Shown: positions 1-5,246 of the stretch, piece after piece
Layout of the letters: every line of letters starts with the position of its first letter
Numbering within the stretch: the first letter of the stretch is position 1
Assembly: GCA_017302355.1 (NCBI GenBank)
Contig: JAFLDQ010000201.1
Span: forward strand, 1-5,350
Direction: 5' to 3'
Source of the DNA: Dechloromonas sp.
GTDB lineage: Bacteria; Pseudomonadota; Gammaproteobacteria; Burkholderiales; Rhodocyclaceae
DNA: 5,350 nucleotides
Made by a program: the position numbers and the translations under genes
The notes under the pieces: model-generated
What the model saw: the letters and a program-made list of their open reading frames with translations, nothing else
Told to the model about the DNA's origin: nothing
Database searches by the model: none

Positions 1-452
1 ATGACCTCCGTGATTTCCCTTGTCTCCGCCCGCGCCAGCCATTCGGCCGCCGTCTCGCCCCGAGTCGTGTCCATGCGCATGTCGAGCGGCGCATCGTGGC
101 GGAAGCTGAACCCGCGTTCCCCGTCATTGATCTGCGGCGAAGACACCCCGATGTCGAACAACACCCCATCGACGCCCGGCATGCCGGCATCGTGCGCCGC
201 CCCGGCAATCTCGCCGAAGGCGCGATGCGCCAGGTGAAACCGCGGATCGTTGATGGCCCGTCCGACAGCAATCGCCATCGGGTCGCGGTCTACCGCCAGC
301 AGGCGGCCCTTTTCGTTCAGTCGGTCGAGGATGCGGCGACTGTGGCCGCCGCGCCCGAAGGTGGCATCGAGGTAGACGCCTTCGGCTCTTATCGCCAGCG
401 CCTCCACCGCCTCTTCGAGCAGCACCGTCACATGCGCTGCACTGGCCGTCAC
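1..452 (-). CDS. rsmH: RsmH (MraW), 16S rRNA (cytosine1402-N4)-methyltransferase, 5' part only
   Basis: The first 150 codons of the SAM-dependent methyltransferase that N4-methylates C1402 in the decoding centre of 16S rRNA; the gene runs off the left edge, so about half of the roughly 310-residue family length is visible. Seen: an N-terminus of the usual [13 protein letters not shown] type (residues 7-19), the SAM-binding loop [10 protein letters not shown] (29-38), the acidic ribose-binding strand end LLAVDRDP (51-58), FDIGVSSPQ (99-107), where most homologues have LDLGVSSPQ, and [15 protein letters not shown] (114-128). The start is a GTG whose last bases overlap the mraZ stop as GTGA, so translation is probably coupled to mraZ. 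An internal GTG at codon 8 would remove part of the conserved N-terminus and is less likely. It is the second gene of the dcw cluster and should be transcribed from the promoter upstream of mraZ. The identification is firm. Confidence 0.96.
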   Translation of the reverse strand, partial: MTASAAHVTVLLEEAVEALAIRAEGVYLDATFGRGGHSRRILDRLNEKGRLLAVDRDPMAIAVGRAINDPRFHLAHRAFGEIAGAAHDAGMPGVDGVLFDIGVSSPQINDGERGFSFRHDAPLDMRMDTTRGETAAEWLARAETREITEV

Positions 453-895
453 AGCAGCAGCCCGCCAAGACCGGGCGGCAAGTCGCCGGCAAGGGCTTCC
501 GCCGCCAGTTCGTTCTGCCGTTTCCAGCCAGCCTCGCTCCAGATCTCGAAGTGCGAGCCCATGCCGACCAGGTAGACCGTCTTCTCGAACTGGGCGTATT
601 CGCGCAACTCGGGGGCGACGAGGATGCGCCCGGCGGAATCGAGCTCCTCGGTCCGCGCATTGCCGACCAGCACACGCTTGATCGAAGCGGTCCGCGGATC
701 GAGGCTGGAAACCTTCAGGAACTGGTCGCGGATCGGCTGCCAGGCCGGCGACGGGTAAAGGAGGAGGCAGTGATGTGGATGCGCCGTCAGGACAAGGGAG
801 CCCTCGCCGGCAGCGAGCAGGGCTTCGCGATGCCTTGCCGGTATGGCAAGCCGCCCCTTCGCATCCAGACTGAGTGCCGCCGCCCCCTCGAACAT
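449..895 (-). CDS. mraZ: MraZ, transcriptional regulator of the dcw cluster
   Basis: A 148-residue DNA-binding protein made of two SpoVT-AbrB-like (MraZ) domains, the usual family size. In known systems MraZ forms a ring-shaped oligomer and binds TGGGN repeats at its own promoter, repressing the division and cell wall operon. Seen: [19 protein letters not shown] at the N-terminus with the first DxxGR motif (D11-R15), and the second as DSAGR (86-90) followed by a typical [11 protein letters not shown] stretch. Start choice: an in-frame TTG at 913 would add six residues, but the ATG at 895 begins the conserved MFxG motif and has a GGGGAGG ribosome binding site about nine bases upstream. The TTG codon itself overlaps that site. 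It is followed by rsmH with a GTGA overlap. The expected operator and a sigma70-like promoter lie just upstream (916-968), which supports autoregulation. Confidence 0.97.
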   Translation of the reverse strand: MFEGAAALSLDAKGRLAIPARHREALLAAGEGSLVLTAHPHHCLLLYPSPAWQPIRDQFLKVSSLDPRTASIKRVLVGNARTEELDSAGRILVAPELREYAQFEKTVYLVGMGSHFEIWSEAGWKRQNELAAEALAGDLPPGLGGLLL

Positions 896-915
896 TCCGA
901 TCTGCCTCCCCAATT

Positions 916-940
916 TCCCACTTTTTCACACATTTTCCCA
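916..940 (-). promoter_or_regulatory. MraZ operator: three phased TGGGA-type boxes
   Basis: Read on the minus strand there are three pentamers, TGGGA (940-936), TGTGA (930-926, one mismatch) and TGGGA (920-916), each separated by exactly five bases. The resulting 10-bp period is the architecture described for MraZ binding sites (TGGGN-N5 repeats). The first box shares its T with the last base of the -10 element at 940, so a bound MraZ ring should block polymerase or promoter opening. A fourth, degenerate step merges into the GGGGAGG ribosome binding site of mraZ. Confidence 0.85.
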
Positions 941-968
941 CTTTAGGACATGATGAAGCCCTCGTCAA
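940..968 (-). promoter_or_regulatory. Sigma70-like promoter of the mraZ-rsmH (dcw) operon
   Basis: The minus strand shows TTGACG (968-963, five of six matches to TTGACA) and TAAAGT (945-940, four of six matches to TATAAT) separated by exactly 17 bp. An A/T-rich stretch just upstream of the -35, about 972-1003, could serve as an UP element. Transcription should begin near 932-935, within the MraZ boxes, giving an untranslated leader of roughly 38 bases. Its position directly before mraZ and its overlap with the operator match the known promoter arrangement of this cluster. Confidence 0.75.
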
Positions 969-1391
969 GAGCGAAATTTCCGTTTTTTCATTTACAACAA
1001 GGACTTAGCCCGGTCAGTGCGAGCGACCGCCGCAAAAACTCCTAAAAATCAATGCCTGTAACTCGACTCTTAAAGTGACTTGTAAGAATTTGGGCGGCCC
1101 GGCGCCTGGCGCGCGGCGCCATGCGGTCGCAACTGGGGCGGCCTCGGTGGATTCTGGCCATCGGCCTTGGTCGACCGCGGCCCCGCCGGTGTGGCATACG
1201 CCGGCGAGGCCGGCCTATCAGGAAAGATGGGGGGTGGGTCAGGCGGAGCGGGGCGCCCGCGGGCCCTGAAGCGTAACGGCCTGCCGGCCTGGTCGGCTGC
1301 CGGGAAGGCCCTGACCCCCGCACGCCCCGGGGCATGCCGGGGCTTCACGCCAGCCCGCGGAATCGCGCGGCCGGCGTGATCGAGGAAAGTG
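969..1391. other. Intergenic region between dsbC and the dcw promoter; no gene recognised
   Basis: About 420 bases without a convincing gene. The part next to the dcw promoter (about 970-1090) is A/T-richer and includes a CGGTC/GACCG inverted repeat with a nine-base loop at 1011-1029 and an imperfect inverted repeat (CTTA...TAAG) at 1069-1086. From about 1090 to 1380 it is very GC-rich and full of short inverted repeats, for example a GCCGGC/GCCGGC stem with a three-base loop at 1200-1214. Small open frames exist on both strands here, but they are Arg/Pro/Gly/Ala-rich, as chance frames in GC-rich DNA usually are, and none has a recognisable domain. I found no RNase P, 6S, SRP, tmRNA or tRNA signature. 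Confidence 0.6.
1346..1378 (-). terminator. GC-rich hairpin downstream of dsbC, possible transcription end
   Basis: About 14 bases past the dsbC stop, CACGCC-G-GCC-GCG pairs with CGCGGGC-T-GGCGTG (one G-T wobble and one bulged C) around a short loop. A second hairpin, GCCCCGG/CCGGGGC with a six-base loop, follows at 1343-1324. Neither has a downstream run of T on the minus strand, so these are not textbook intrinsic terminators; they could act as 3' stabilising stems or in a factor-dependent end. Confidence 0.35.
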
Positions 1392-2096
1392 TTACTTCAG
1401 CTGGCCGAGTCTCTGCTCGATCTTGGCCAGCGGTATCGCACCCGGGACACGCTCGCCATCGGCGAAGAAGATCGTCGGCGTGCCGCTGATGCCGAGACGA
1501 CGCCCGTACTCCTGATTCTTGGCGACCGCCGCAGTGTCGCAGTCGTCCCGGCCGGCTGGCGCGCGCCCTTCGACCATCCAGTCGTTCCACGCCTTGGCGC
1601 GATCGGCGGAACACCAGATCTGCTTCGACTTCCGCAACGAGTCCTCGGAGAGGATCGGGTACAGGAAGACGTAGATCGTCACATTGTCGAGCTTCAGCAA
1701 ATCCTTGGCCAAACGCTTGCAGTAACCGCAGTTGGGATCCTCGAAAGTCGCCAGGACACGCTTGCCGTCGCCGCGCACCTGCTTGATGGCCCGGTCCAGC
1801 GGCAGTTCGGAAAACTTGATCGCCGTCAGCTTGCGCATGCGCTCCTCGGTGACGTTCTTCATCGTCTTGCCGTCGATCAGCTGGCCGCCGGCGATGAACG
1901 CCGTCATCTTCTCGTCGGTATAGAGGACGTTGCCCTCGGAATAGACCTCGTAGAGACCGAGATAACCCGACCTGGTCACACTCTCGACCTTGGCCCCGAG
2001 CTTGGCCTCCATCGCCTTCTTGATGTCGGCTTCGTCAGCGTTGACCGGCGCGACGAACAATGCGGCAAGCGCGAGCGGCAAGAGTTTCTTCAGCAT
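1392..2096 (-). CDS. dsbC: DsbC, periplasmic thiol:disulfide interchange protein (isomerase)
   Basis: A 234-residue exported protein of normal DsbC length. In the family, a V-shaped dimer in the periplasm reshuffles wrong disulfides and is kept reduced by DsbD. Seen: a signal peptide (lysines 3-4, hydrophobic core to about residue 17, probable cleavage after VNA at 18-20), the N-terminal dimerisation domain (about 21-85, with the YEVYSEGNVLYTDEK strand region), a linker, and the thioredoxin-fold domain. That domain has the catalytic CGYC (123-126) within FEDPNCGYCK and the cis-proline loop GTPT (205-208). Cysteines 162 and 186 fit the second, structural disulfide of DsbC. The ATG follows directly on the stop of the upstream monooxygenase (TGAATG), and an AGGAGA ribosome binding site lies inside the end of that gene, so coupled translation is likely. 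No dsbD is in the window. Confidence 0.96.
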   Translation of the reverse strand: MLKKLLPLALAALFVAPVNADEADIKKAMEAKLGAKVESVTRSGYLGLYEVYSEGNVLYTDEKMTAFIAGGQLIDGKTMKNVTEERMRKLTAIKFSELPLDRAIKQVRGDGKRVLATFEDPNCGYCKRLAKDLLKLDNVTIYVFLYPILSEDSLRKSKQIWCSADRAKAWNDWMVEGRAPAGRDDCDTAAVAKNQEYGRRLGISGTPTIFFADGERVPGAIPLAKIEQRLGQLK

Positions 2097-3269
2097 TCAA
2101 TTCTCCTGGAAGGTGCCCAGCGCATAGCGCACCAGGGCGGTTTTGACAAATGGCAATCGGTTGGTGAGGTTCAGGCCCAGGTTGCGCAGGCCGCGCAGTC
2201 CGGGCGGCGCAGCGCGGAACAACCGGCGCAGGCTGTCGGTCGTCGTCTGCATCAACACGGTTTCTTCGCGGCGCGCACGCTGATAGCGCTGCAGGAAGCG
2301 CTCGTCGCCGATGTCGTGCCATGGCCGGGCGGCGGCGAGAAGCGCCGCCAGTTCGCCGGCATCCTGAAAACCGAGGTTGATGCCATGCCCGGAAAGAGGA
2401 TGGATGCCGTGCGCCGCGTCGCCGACCAGCGCCAGGCGCGGTGCAACGGTTTGTGGAACGCGCATCAGGCGTAGCGGGAAGGCAACCGGAGCAGTCGCCA
2501 GATCAAGCCTGCCGAGGCAACCCCCCCCCGCCGCGGCCACGCGCTGGGAGAACAGGTCGGAAGGCAGGGCGCAAAGCTGATCCGCATTTTCATCCGGCGT
2601 TGACCAGACGATCGAGATGCGGTTCCCGGGGAGCGGTAGATAGGCGAGTACGCCATCGTCGCGGAACCATTGATGCGCGATATTGCGATGCGCTTTCTCG
2701 GTCTCCAGGTTGGCGACCACCCCCTTCTCGCCGTAGGGGGTGCTGACCGCTGACAGACCCGCCGTCCGGCGAACCCAGGAATCGCGACCATCGGCGCCGA
2801 CCACGAGACGGGCCGACAGGATAGCGCCATCGACCAGTTCGAGCCGGGCGCCATCCGCAGCGAGGTCGAGGCTCTTCGGTCGCGACGGACAGAGCAGGGT
2901 GAGATTGCTCTGCCGCTTGGCGCTCTCCCAGAACTCGCAGGCCATCAGCGACGACTCGAGCATCCATCCGAGTTCCGGAACCCCGGCCTCGTACGCCGAG
3001 AATGCCAGCCGCCCCCCGGAGTCGCCACGCACATCCATGCCGTGAATCGGCGAAATACGCTCCGCATCGAGATGCTTCCAGGCGCCGATCCGCTCAAGGA
3101 AAGCCGCGTTTGCCGGACTGATGGCATAGACGCGGGCATCCCAGCCTTCCGCGCGCGTCGGCGCCTGGTGTTCAACCAGGGCGATGCGCAGGGGCGTGTC
3201 ACGCAGGGCGACGGCAAGGCTGGCGCCGGCGAGTCCGCCCCCGACGATGATCAGATCAAACTGCTGCAT
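2097..3269 (-). CDS. UbiH/UbiF/VisC/COQ6-family FAD-dependent monooxygenase (probable ubiquinone biosynthesis hydroxylase)
   Basis: A 390-residue flavoprotein of the family that hydroxylates the aromatic ring during ubiquinone synthesis, working at the inner membrane with NAD(P)H and O2. Seen: the N-terminal FAD-binding Rossmann motif IIVGGGLAGASLAVAL (7-22) with the acidic end of the second strand at LVEH (31-34), the family's second FAD/NAD(P)H motif as VVGADGRDSWVRR (156-168), and the third, FAD-ribityl motif GDAAHGIHPLSGHGINLG (283-300), where most relatives have GDAAHxIHPLAGQGxNLG. Length and motif order are normal. The three ring positions are served by close paralogues (UbiI, UbiH, UbiF, also UbiL/UbiM) that motifs alone cannot separate, so I give no symbol. 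The start ATG has only a weak GGAGC-like site. A run of nine G (plus-strand 2521-2529) sits at codons 247-250, and the frame is intact through it. dsbC follows with no gap. Confidence 0.93.
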   Translation of the reverse strand: MQQFDLIIVGGGLAGASLAVALRDTPLRIALVEHQAPTRAEGWDARVYAISPANAAFLERIGAWKHLDAERISPIHGMDVRGDSGGRLAFSAYEAGVPELGWMLESSLMACEFWESAKRQSNLTLLCPSRPKSLDLAADGARLELVDGAILSARLVVGADGRDSWVRRTAGLSAVSTPYGEKGVVANLETEKAHRNIAHQWFRDDGVLAYLPLPGNRISIVWSTPDENADQLCALPSDLFSQRVAAAGGGCLGRLDLATAPVAFPLRLMRVPQTVAPRLALVGDAAHGIHPLSGHGINLGFQDAGELAALLAAARPWHDIGDERFLQRYQRARREETVLMQTTTDSLRRLFRAAPPGLRGLRNLGLNLTNRLPFVKTALVRYALGTFQEN

Positions 3270-3308
3270 GACCGTGCCATTGCCGCTCCGGGCCGAACGG
3301 CGGTGAGA

Positions 3309-3623
3309 TCAGACCGGGTTGCCCGTCGGCTTGTTGGGCCGCGGCCGGCGGCTGTTGCTGCCGGTACGGAGACGGTGCTTCCTGGGCTGGCCTGGCGGCT
3401 TGTTCTGGCCACCGCCAAGGTTCTGACCACCGCCAGGGTCGGATGCAGAGACACGGTTGCCCGGCGCGAGCTGAATTTCCAGCTCAATGATTTCATCCCA
3501 TTGCTCGTCCGTCCTATCCCGTTCGGAGATCGCCAGCAACTCGCGCAGGCGGCGACGGCTATCGTTCGGCGGCGGCGCCGACGACGGGGCAACTGGAGGG
3601 TTTTCTGGGTTCTGATCGTTCAT
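3309..3623 (-). CDS. Small unrecognised protein with acidic helical core and basic Gly/Gln/Pro-rich tail
   Basis: A 104-residue protein that I cannot assign to a named family. It has three zones: a Pro/Asn/Ser-rich N-terminus (about 1-22), a charged, probably helical core of the type RRRLRELLAISERDRTDEQW followed by DEIIELEIQLAPGNR (about 23-57), and a low-complexity tail with a GGGQNLGGGQN repeat and then many Arg, Lys and Pro. It has no signal peptide or membrane segment, so it is presumably cytosolic. It lies between HU and the monooxygenase on the same strand, 39 bases before the latter. Start choice is uncertain: the ATG at 3623 is preferred, while an in-frame GTG at 3650 would add nine residues but lies inside the hairpin at 3638-3661. 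Neither has a good ribosome binding site. The reading frame, helical core and lack of a competing frame make it likely to be real. Function unknown. Confidence 0.7.
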   Translation of the reverse strand: MNDQNPENPPVAPSSAPPPNDSRRRLRELLAISERDRTDEQWDEIIELEIQLAPGNRVSASDPGGGQNLGGGQNKPPGQPRKHRLRTGSNSRRPRPNKPTGNPV

Positions 3624-3637
3624 TGAAAGCCAGGAAA

Positions 3638-3661
3638 CGGGATCCGCCACGGCGATTCCCG
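3638..3661 (-). terminator. Imperfect hairpin 16 bases after the HU stop, possible terminator or attenuator
   Basis: On the minus strand CGGGA..CGCC pairs with GGCG..TCCCG (a two-by-two internal mismatch and a tight loop), followed by a broken T-rich stretch (GTTTCCTGGCTTT). The position, just after HU and before the small protein's ATG at 3623, suits a weak terminator that would uncouple HU levels from the downstream genes. Stem imperfection and the interrupted T tract keep confidence low. Confidence 0.35.
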
Positions 3662-3677
3662 CATGGGTGAGGCCCGC

Positions 3678-3974
3678 TTACACCTTCTTCGCGGGTTTCT
3701 TGGGGGCGACCGCAGCCTTGAACGCGGCGCCGGCCGTGAACCTGGGCACCGTCGTCGCGGCGATCTTCAGGGTCGCGCCCGTCGTGGGATTCTTGCCGAT
3801 ACGCTCGGCGCGGCTGGCCGACTTGAACGTGCCGAAGCCGACCAGCGTCACCGATTCGCCGCTGGCCACCGTGCTGACGACCGCCTCGATGATGGCTGAC
3901 AAGGCCTTCTCGGCGGCGGCCCTAGTAATACCACCCTCTCGTGCGGCAATTTCGACCAACTCGGTCTTGTTCAT
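3678..3974 (-). CDS. HU-family histone-like DNA-binding protein
   Basis: A 98-residue nucleoid protein that, as a dimer, bends and compacts DNA with little sequence preference. Seen: the N-terminal helical dimerisation part MNKTELVEIAAREGGITRAA with AEKALSAIIEAVV (1-33), the HU/IHF signature GFGTFKSASRAERIGKNPTT (46-65), and the DNA-intercalating arm with proline 63 in KNPTTG. The usual HU ends near residue 90; this one carries an extra basic end, PKKPAKKV. Start: the ATG at 3974 gives the canonical MNKTELV N-terminus with GGGAG about eight bases upstream. The same frame stays open upstream through 210 bases of non-IS DNA into an IS30 transposase remnant, so an automatic gene finder could call one 429-residue chimera; the HU start here is the sound one. 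HU rather than IHF is favoured by the overall pattern, but the paralogue (HupA, HupB or other) cannot be told. Confidence 0.93.
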   Translation of the reverse strand: MNKTELVEIAAREGGITRAAAEKALSAIIEAVVSTVASGESVTLVGFGTFKSASRAERIGKNPTTGATLKIAATTVPRFTAGAAFKAAVAPKKPAKKV

Positions 3975-4038
3975 CTCGGTGGCTCCCGTAAACTGCCAAG
4001 GTTGAGGACAAGTTCGCCGTGTCCACGGCGCCACTCCG

Positions 4039-4068
4039 AAGGTAGCACATTTCCTGGCCGGGCGTCGA
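4039..4068 (-). promoter_or_regulatory. Candidate promoter for the HU gene
   Basis: In the non-IS segment between the transposase remnant and HU, the minus strand has TCGACG (4068-4063) and TACCTT (4044-4039) with an 18-bp spacer, and a TGC just before the latter resembles an extended -10. Matches to consensus are only partial (four and three of six). It is the best candidate I see in 3975-4184, and would place the start about 58 bases before the HU ATG. If real, HU kept its own promoter despite the neighbouring IS. Confidence 0.3.
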
Positions 4069-4184
4069 TGGTGACCGGGGAATTTGACCGCGCCACCCGA
4101 AAATGCGGCGCCTTGCGGCGGCCAGCCGAACAGGCAAGAATCGGTTGATTGCGCCTTTCCGGGAAACGCGGCCTTGATTCTTCC

Positions 4185-5025
4185 CTCGTTGATGTCGCGC
4201 TGCCAAGGACCGTGCGGATCGGTGAAATGGACATCGACGCCGGTCATCTCGGAGAGCCGTTCGTGTTGCGCCATCTCGCGCCCCTGATCGTAGGCCAGAG
4301 AGAGTCTTCGCTGTGCGTCGATGCGGTTGAGGACGGTTGCGAAGCCGGTGACCGCCGCGTCGGCGGTGGCGCTGTCCATTCTTGCCAAGGCCACGAACAG
4401 CGTGGTTCGCTCGACCAGCGTACCGGCGGCAGACGCGTTGCGGGCGCCTTTGATCAGATCGCCCTCCCAGTGGCCGGGAATGACGCGCTCTTCGATTTCC
4501 GGGGGGCGCATGTGGATGCTGACCCTGTTGGGAATGGTTCCCCGGCGATCTTCGCCCCGGGCGCGTGGTCGGCGGCTCTTGCGTGCCTGCCGCAGGCAGG
4601 CGATCAACTCGCTACGCAAACCACCACGCGGCATGGCGTACAGTGCGGTGCAGATGGTCTCCTGGCTAACCTGGAGGGTGGGCTCGTCTGGATGCATCCG
4701 GCGCAGGATGCCTGCGATCTGTTCCGGCGAATGGCGCTCTCGCAACACGCGCTCGACATGCCCCCACAGCGGGCCATCCTGGGTCAGGCGCGAGGGGCGT
4801 CGCGCCGTTCTCGCCAGCGCATCGGGGCGGTGCTGCGCGTGCGGCGCCCGGTAGCCGCCCGCCACCGGAGGACGGCCCCGCTTCCTGGGCGCCGTGGCCG
4901 GATTGCTCCAGCCGTTACGCTTCAATTCACGACTGATCAAACTCGGCGCGCGCTGCACGCTGCTCACGACTCAACTGGATCATCGTGCGCTCTTCACAAC
5001 TCAAATGCTTGTAGTTCGTTCCCAT
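4185..5025 (-). pseudogene. IS30-family transposase, frameshifted and C-terminally truncated
   Basis: Remnant of a DDE transposase. The native start is the ATG at 5025 (GGGAGG 12 bases upstream), giving MGTNYKHLSCEERTMIQLS, but this frame stops at 4927 after 32 codons. A second frame picks up from about 4955 with QRAPSLISRELKRNGW. Relatives carry roughly 11 more residues of the helix-turn-helix at this point, while only four bases (4959-4956) remain, so a deletion of about 29 bp is inferred. The second frame then holds the catalytic domain: PGHWEGDLI with the first Asp (codon at 4460-4458), AYDQGREM with the second (4289-4287), and WQRDINE with the Glu (4187-4185), at the family's D-x33-E spacing. 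Homology ends right after that Glu, where relatives continue with an NTNGLLRQY-type stretch and about 50 further residues. Both lesions should abolish function. Confidence 0.88.
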
Positions 5026-5070
5026 CGCAACACATTACCTCCCAACATGTGTTGCACTTTCTATTTGAGG
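4185..5070 (-). mobile_element. Decayed IS30-family insertion sequence, right end missing
   Basis: Spans the transposase remnant plus its leader. The end upstream of the transposase start is placed near 5070 because the minus-strand sequence there (TTGAG/CAAATAGAAAGTGCAAC at about 5067-5051) resembles the terminal repeat style of this IS group as I recall it; this boundary is approximate. At the other side the match to IS30 transposases stops abruptly at 4185, and no partner terminal repeat is recognisable between there and the HU gene, so the 3' part of the element has been deleted. Without the second end no target duplication can be defined and the element should not move by itself. Confidence 0.75.
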
Positions 5071-5095
5071 CCGGCCAGGCTCTGAGGAGAATAGG

Positions 5096-5242
5096 ATGAA
5101 TACGCCAACGGCTGATTTGGCCGAGCCAGAGACAGTCGTTCCGAATGTCCGGGCGGCCGCATCGGGATCGGAAGATGGCCGGACTGTTTGCGGACGCCAT
5201 CGCGCCGATCCGGATCGCAATCGCCTGAATCCGTGTTCGTAA
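5096..5242 (+). CDS. Possible 48-residue ORF beside the IS end, unrecognised
   Basis: A short plus-strand frame starting ATG at 5096 behind a good AGGAG site (spacing six bases), with a start MNTPTADLAEPETVVPNVR and a later Arg/Asp-rich half ending at TAA 5242. The first 18 or so residues look like ordinary protein, while the second half resembles out-of-frame GC-rich sequence, so it may be the 5' end of a gene that was frameshifted or broken. The decayed IS30 begins about 25 bases upstream of the ATG, so any original promoter is separated or lost. No domain, signal peptide or membrane segment is recognisable. It could equally be chance coding. Confidence 0.25.
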   Translation: MNTPTADLAEPETVVPNVRAAASGSEDGRTVCGRHRADPDRNRLNPCS

Positions 5243-5246
5243 TATT

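Noticed and set aside
124..675. Minus-strand 183-codon frame overlapping mraZ and rsmH
   Set aside because: It runs in a different frame through two well-supported genes and consists of low-information Arg/Pro/Ser sequence.
896..913. TTG at 913 as an extended start of MraZ
   Set aside because: The TTG overlaps the GGGGAGG ribosome site and adds six residues before the conserved MFEG start, so the ATG at 895 is preferred.
1042..1348. Small minus-strand frames of 92 and 97 codons in the intergenic region
   Set aside because: Two overlapping Arg/Pro-rich frames with no domain and no convincing ribosome site are typical chance frames in GC-rich DNA.
950..1391. A possible RNase P RNA or other structural RNA gene next to mraZ
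   Set aside because: I looked for the conserved GAGGAAAGTCC-type and ACAGAA-type cores of RNase P and for SRP and tmRNA motifs on both strands and did not find them. The GAGGAAAGT at 1382-1390 is a chance partial match beside the dsbC stop.
1389..2474. Long plus-strand frame of 361 codons opposite dsbC and the monooxygenase
   Set aside because: It lies antisense to two firmly identified genes, has no domain, and is Arg/Gln/Val/Leu-rich as mirror frames of GC-rich genes are.
4149..5099. Plus-strand frame of 316 codons across the IS30 remnant
   Set aside because: It is the antisense shadow of the transposase; all recognisable motifs are on the minus strand.
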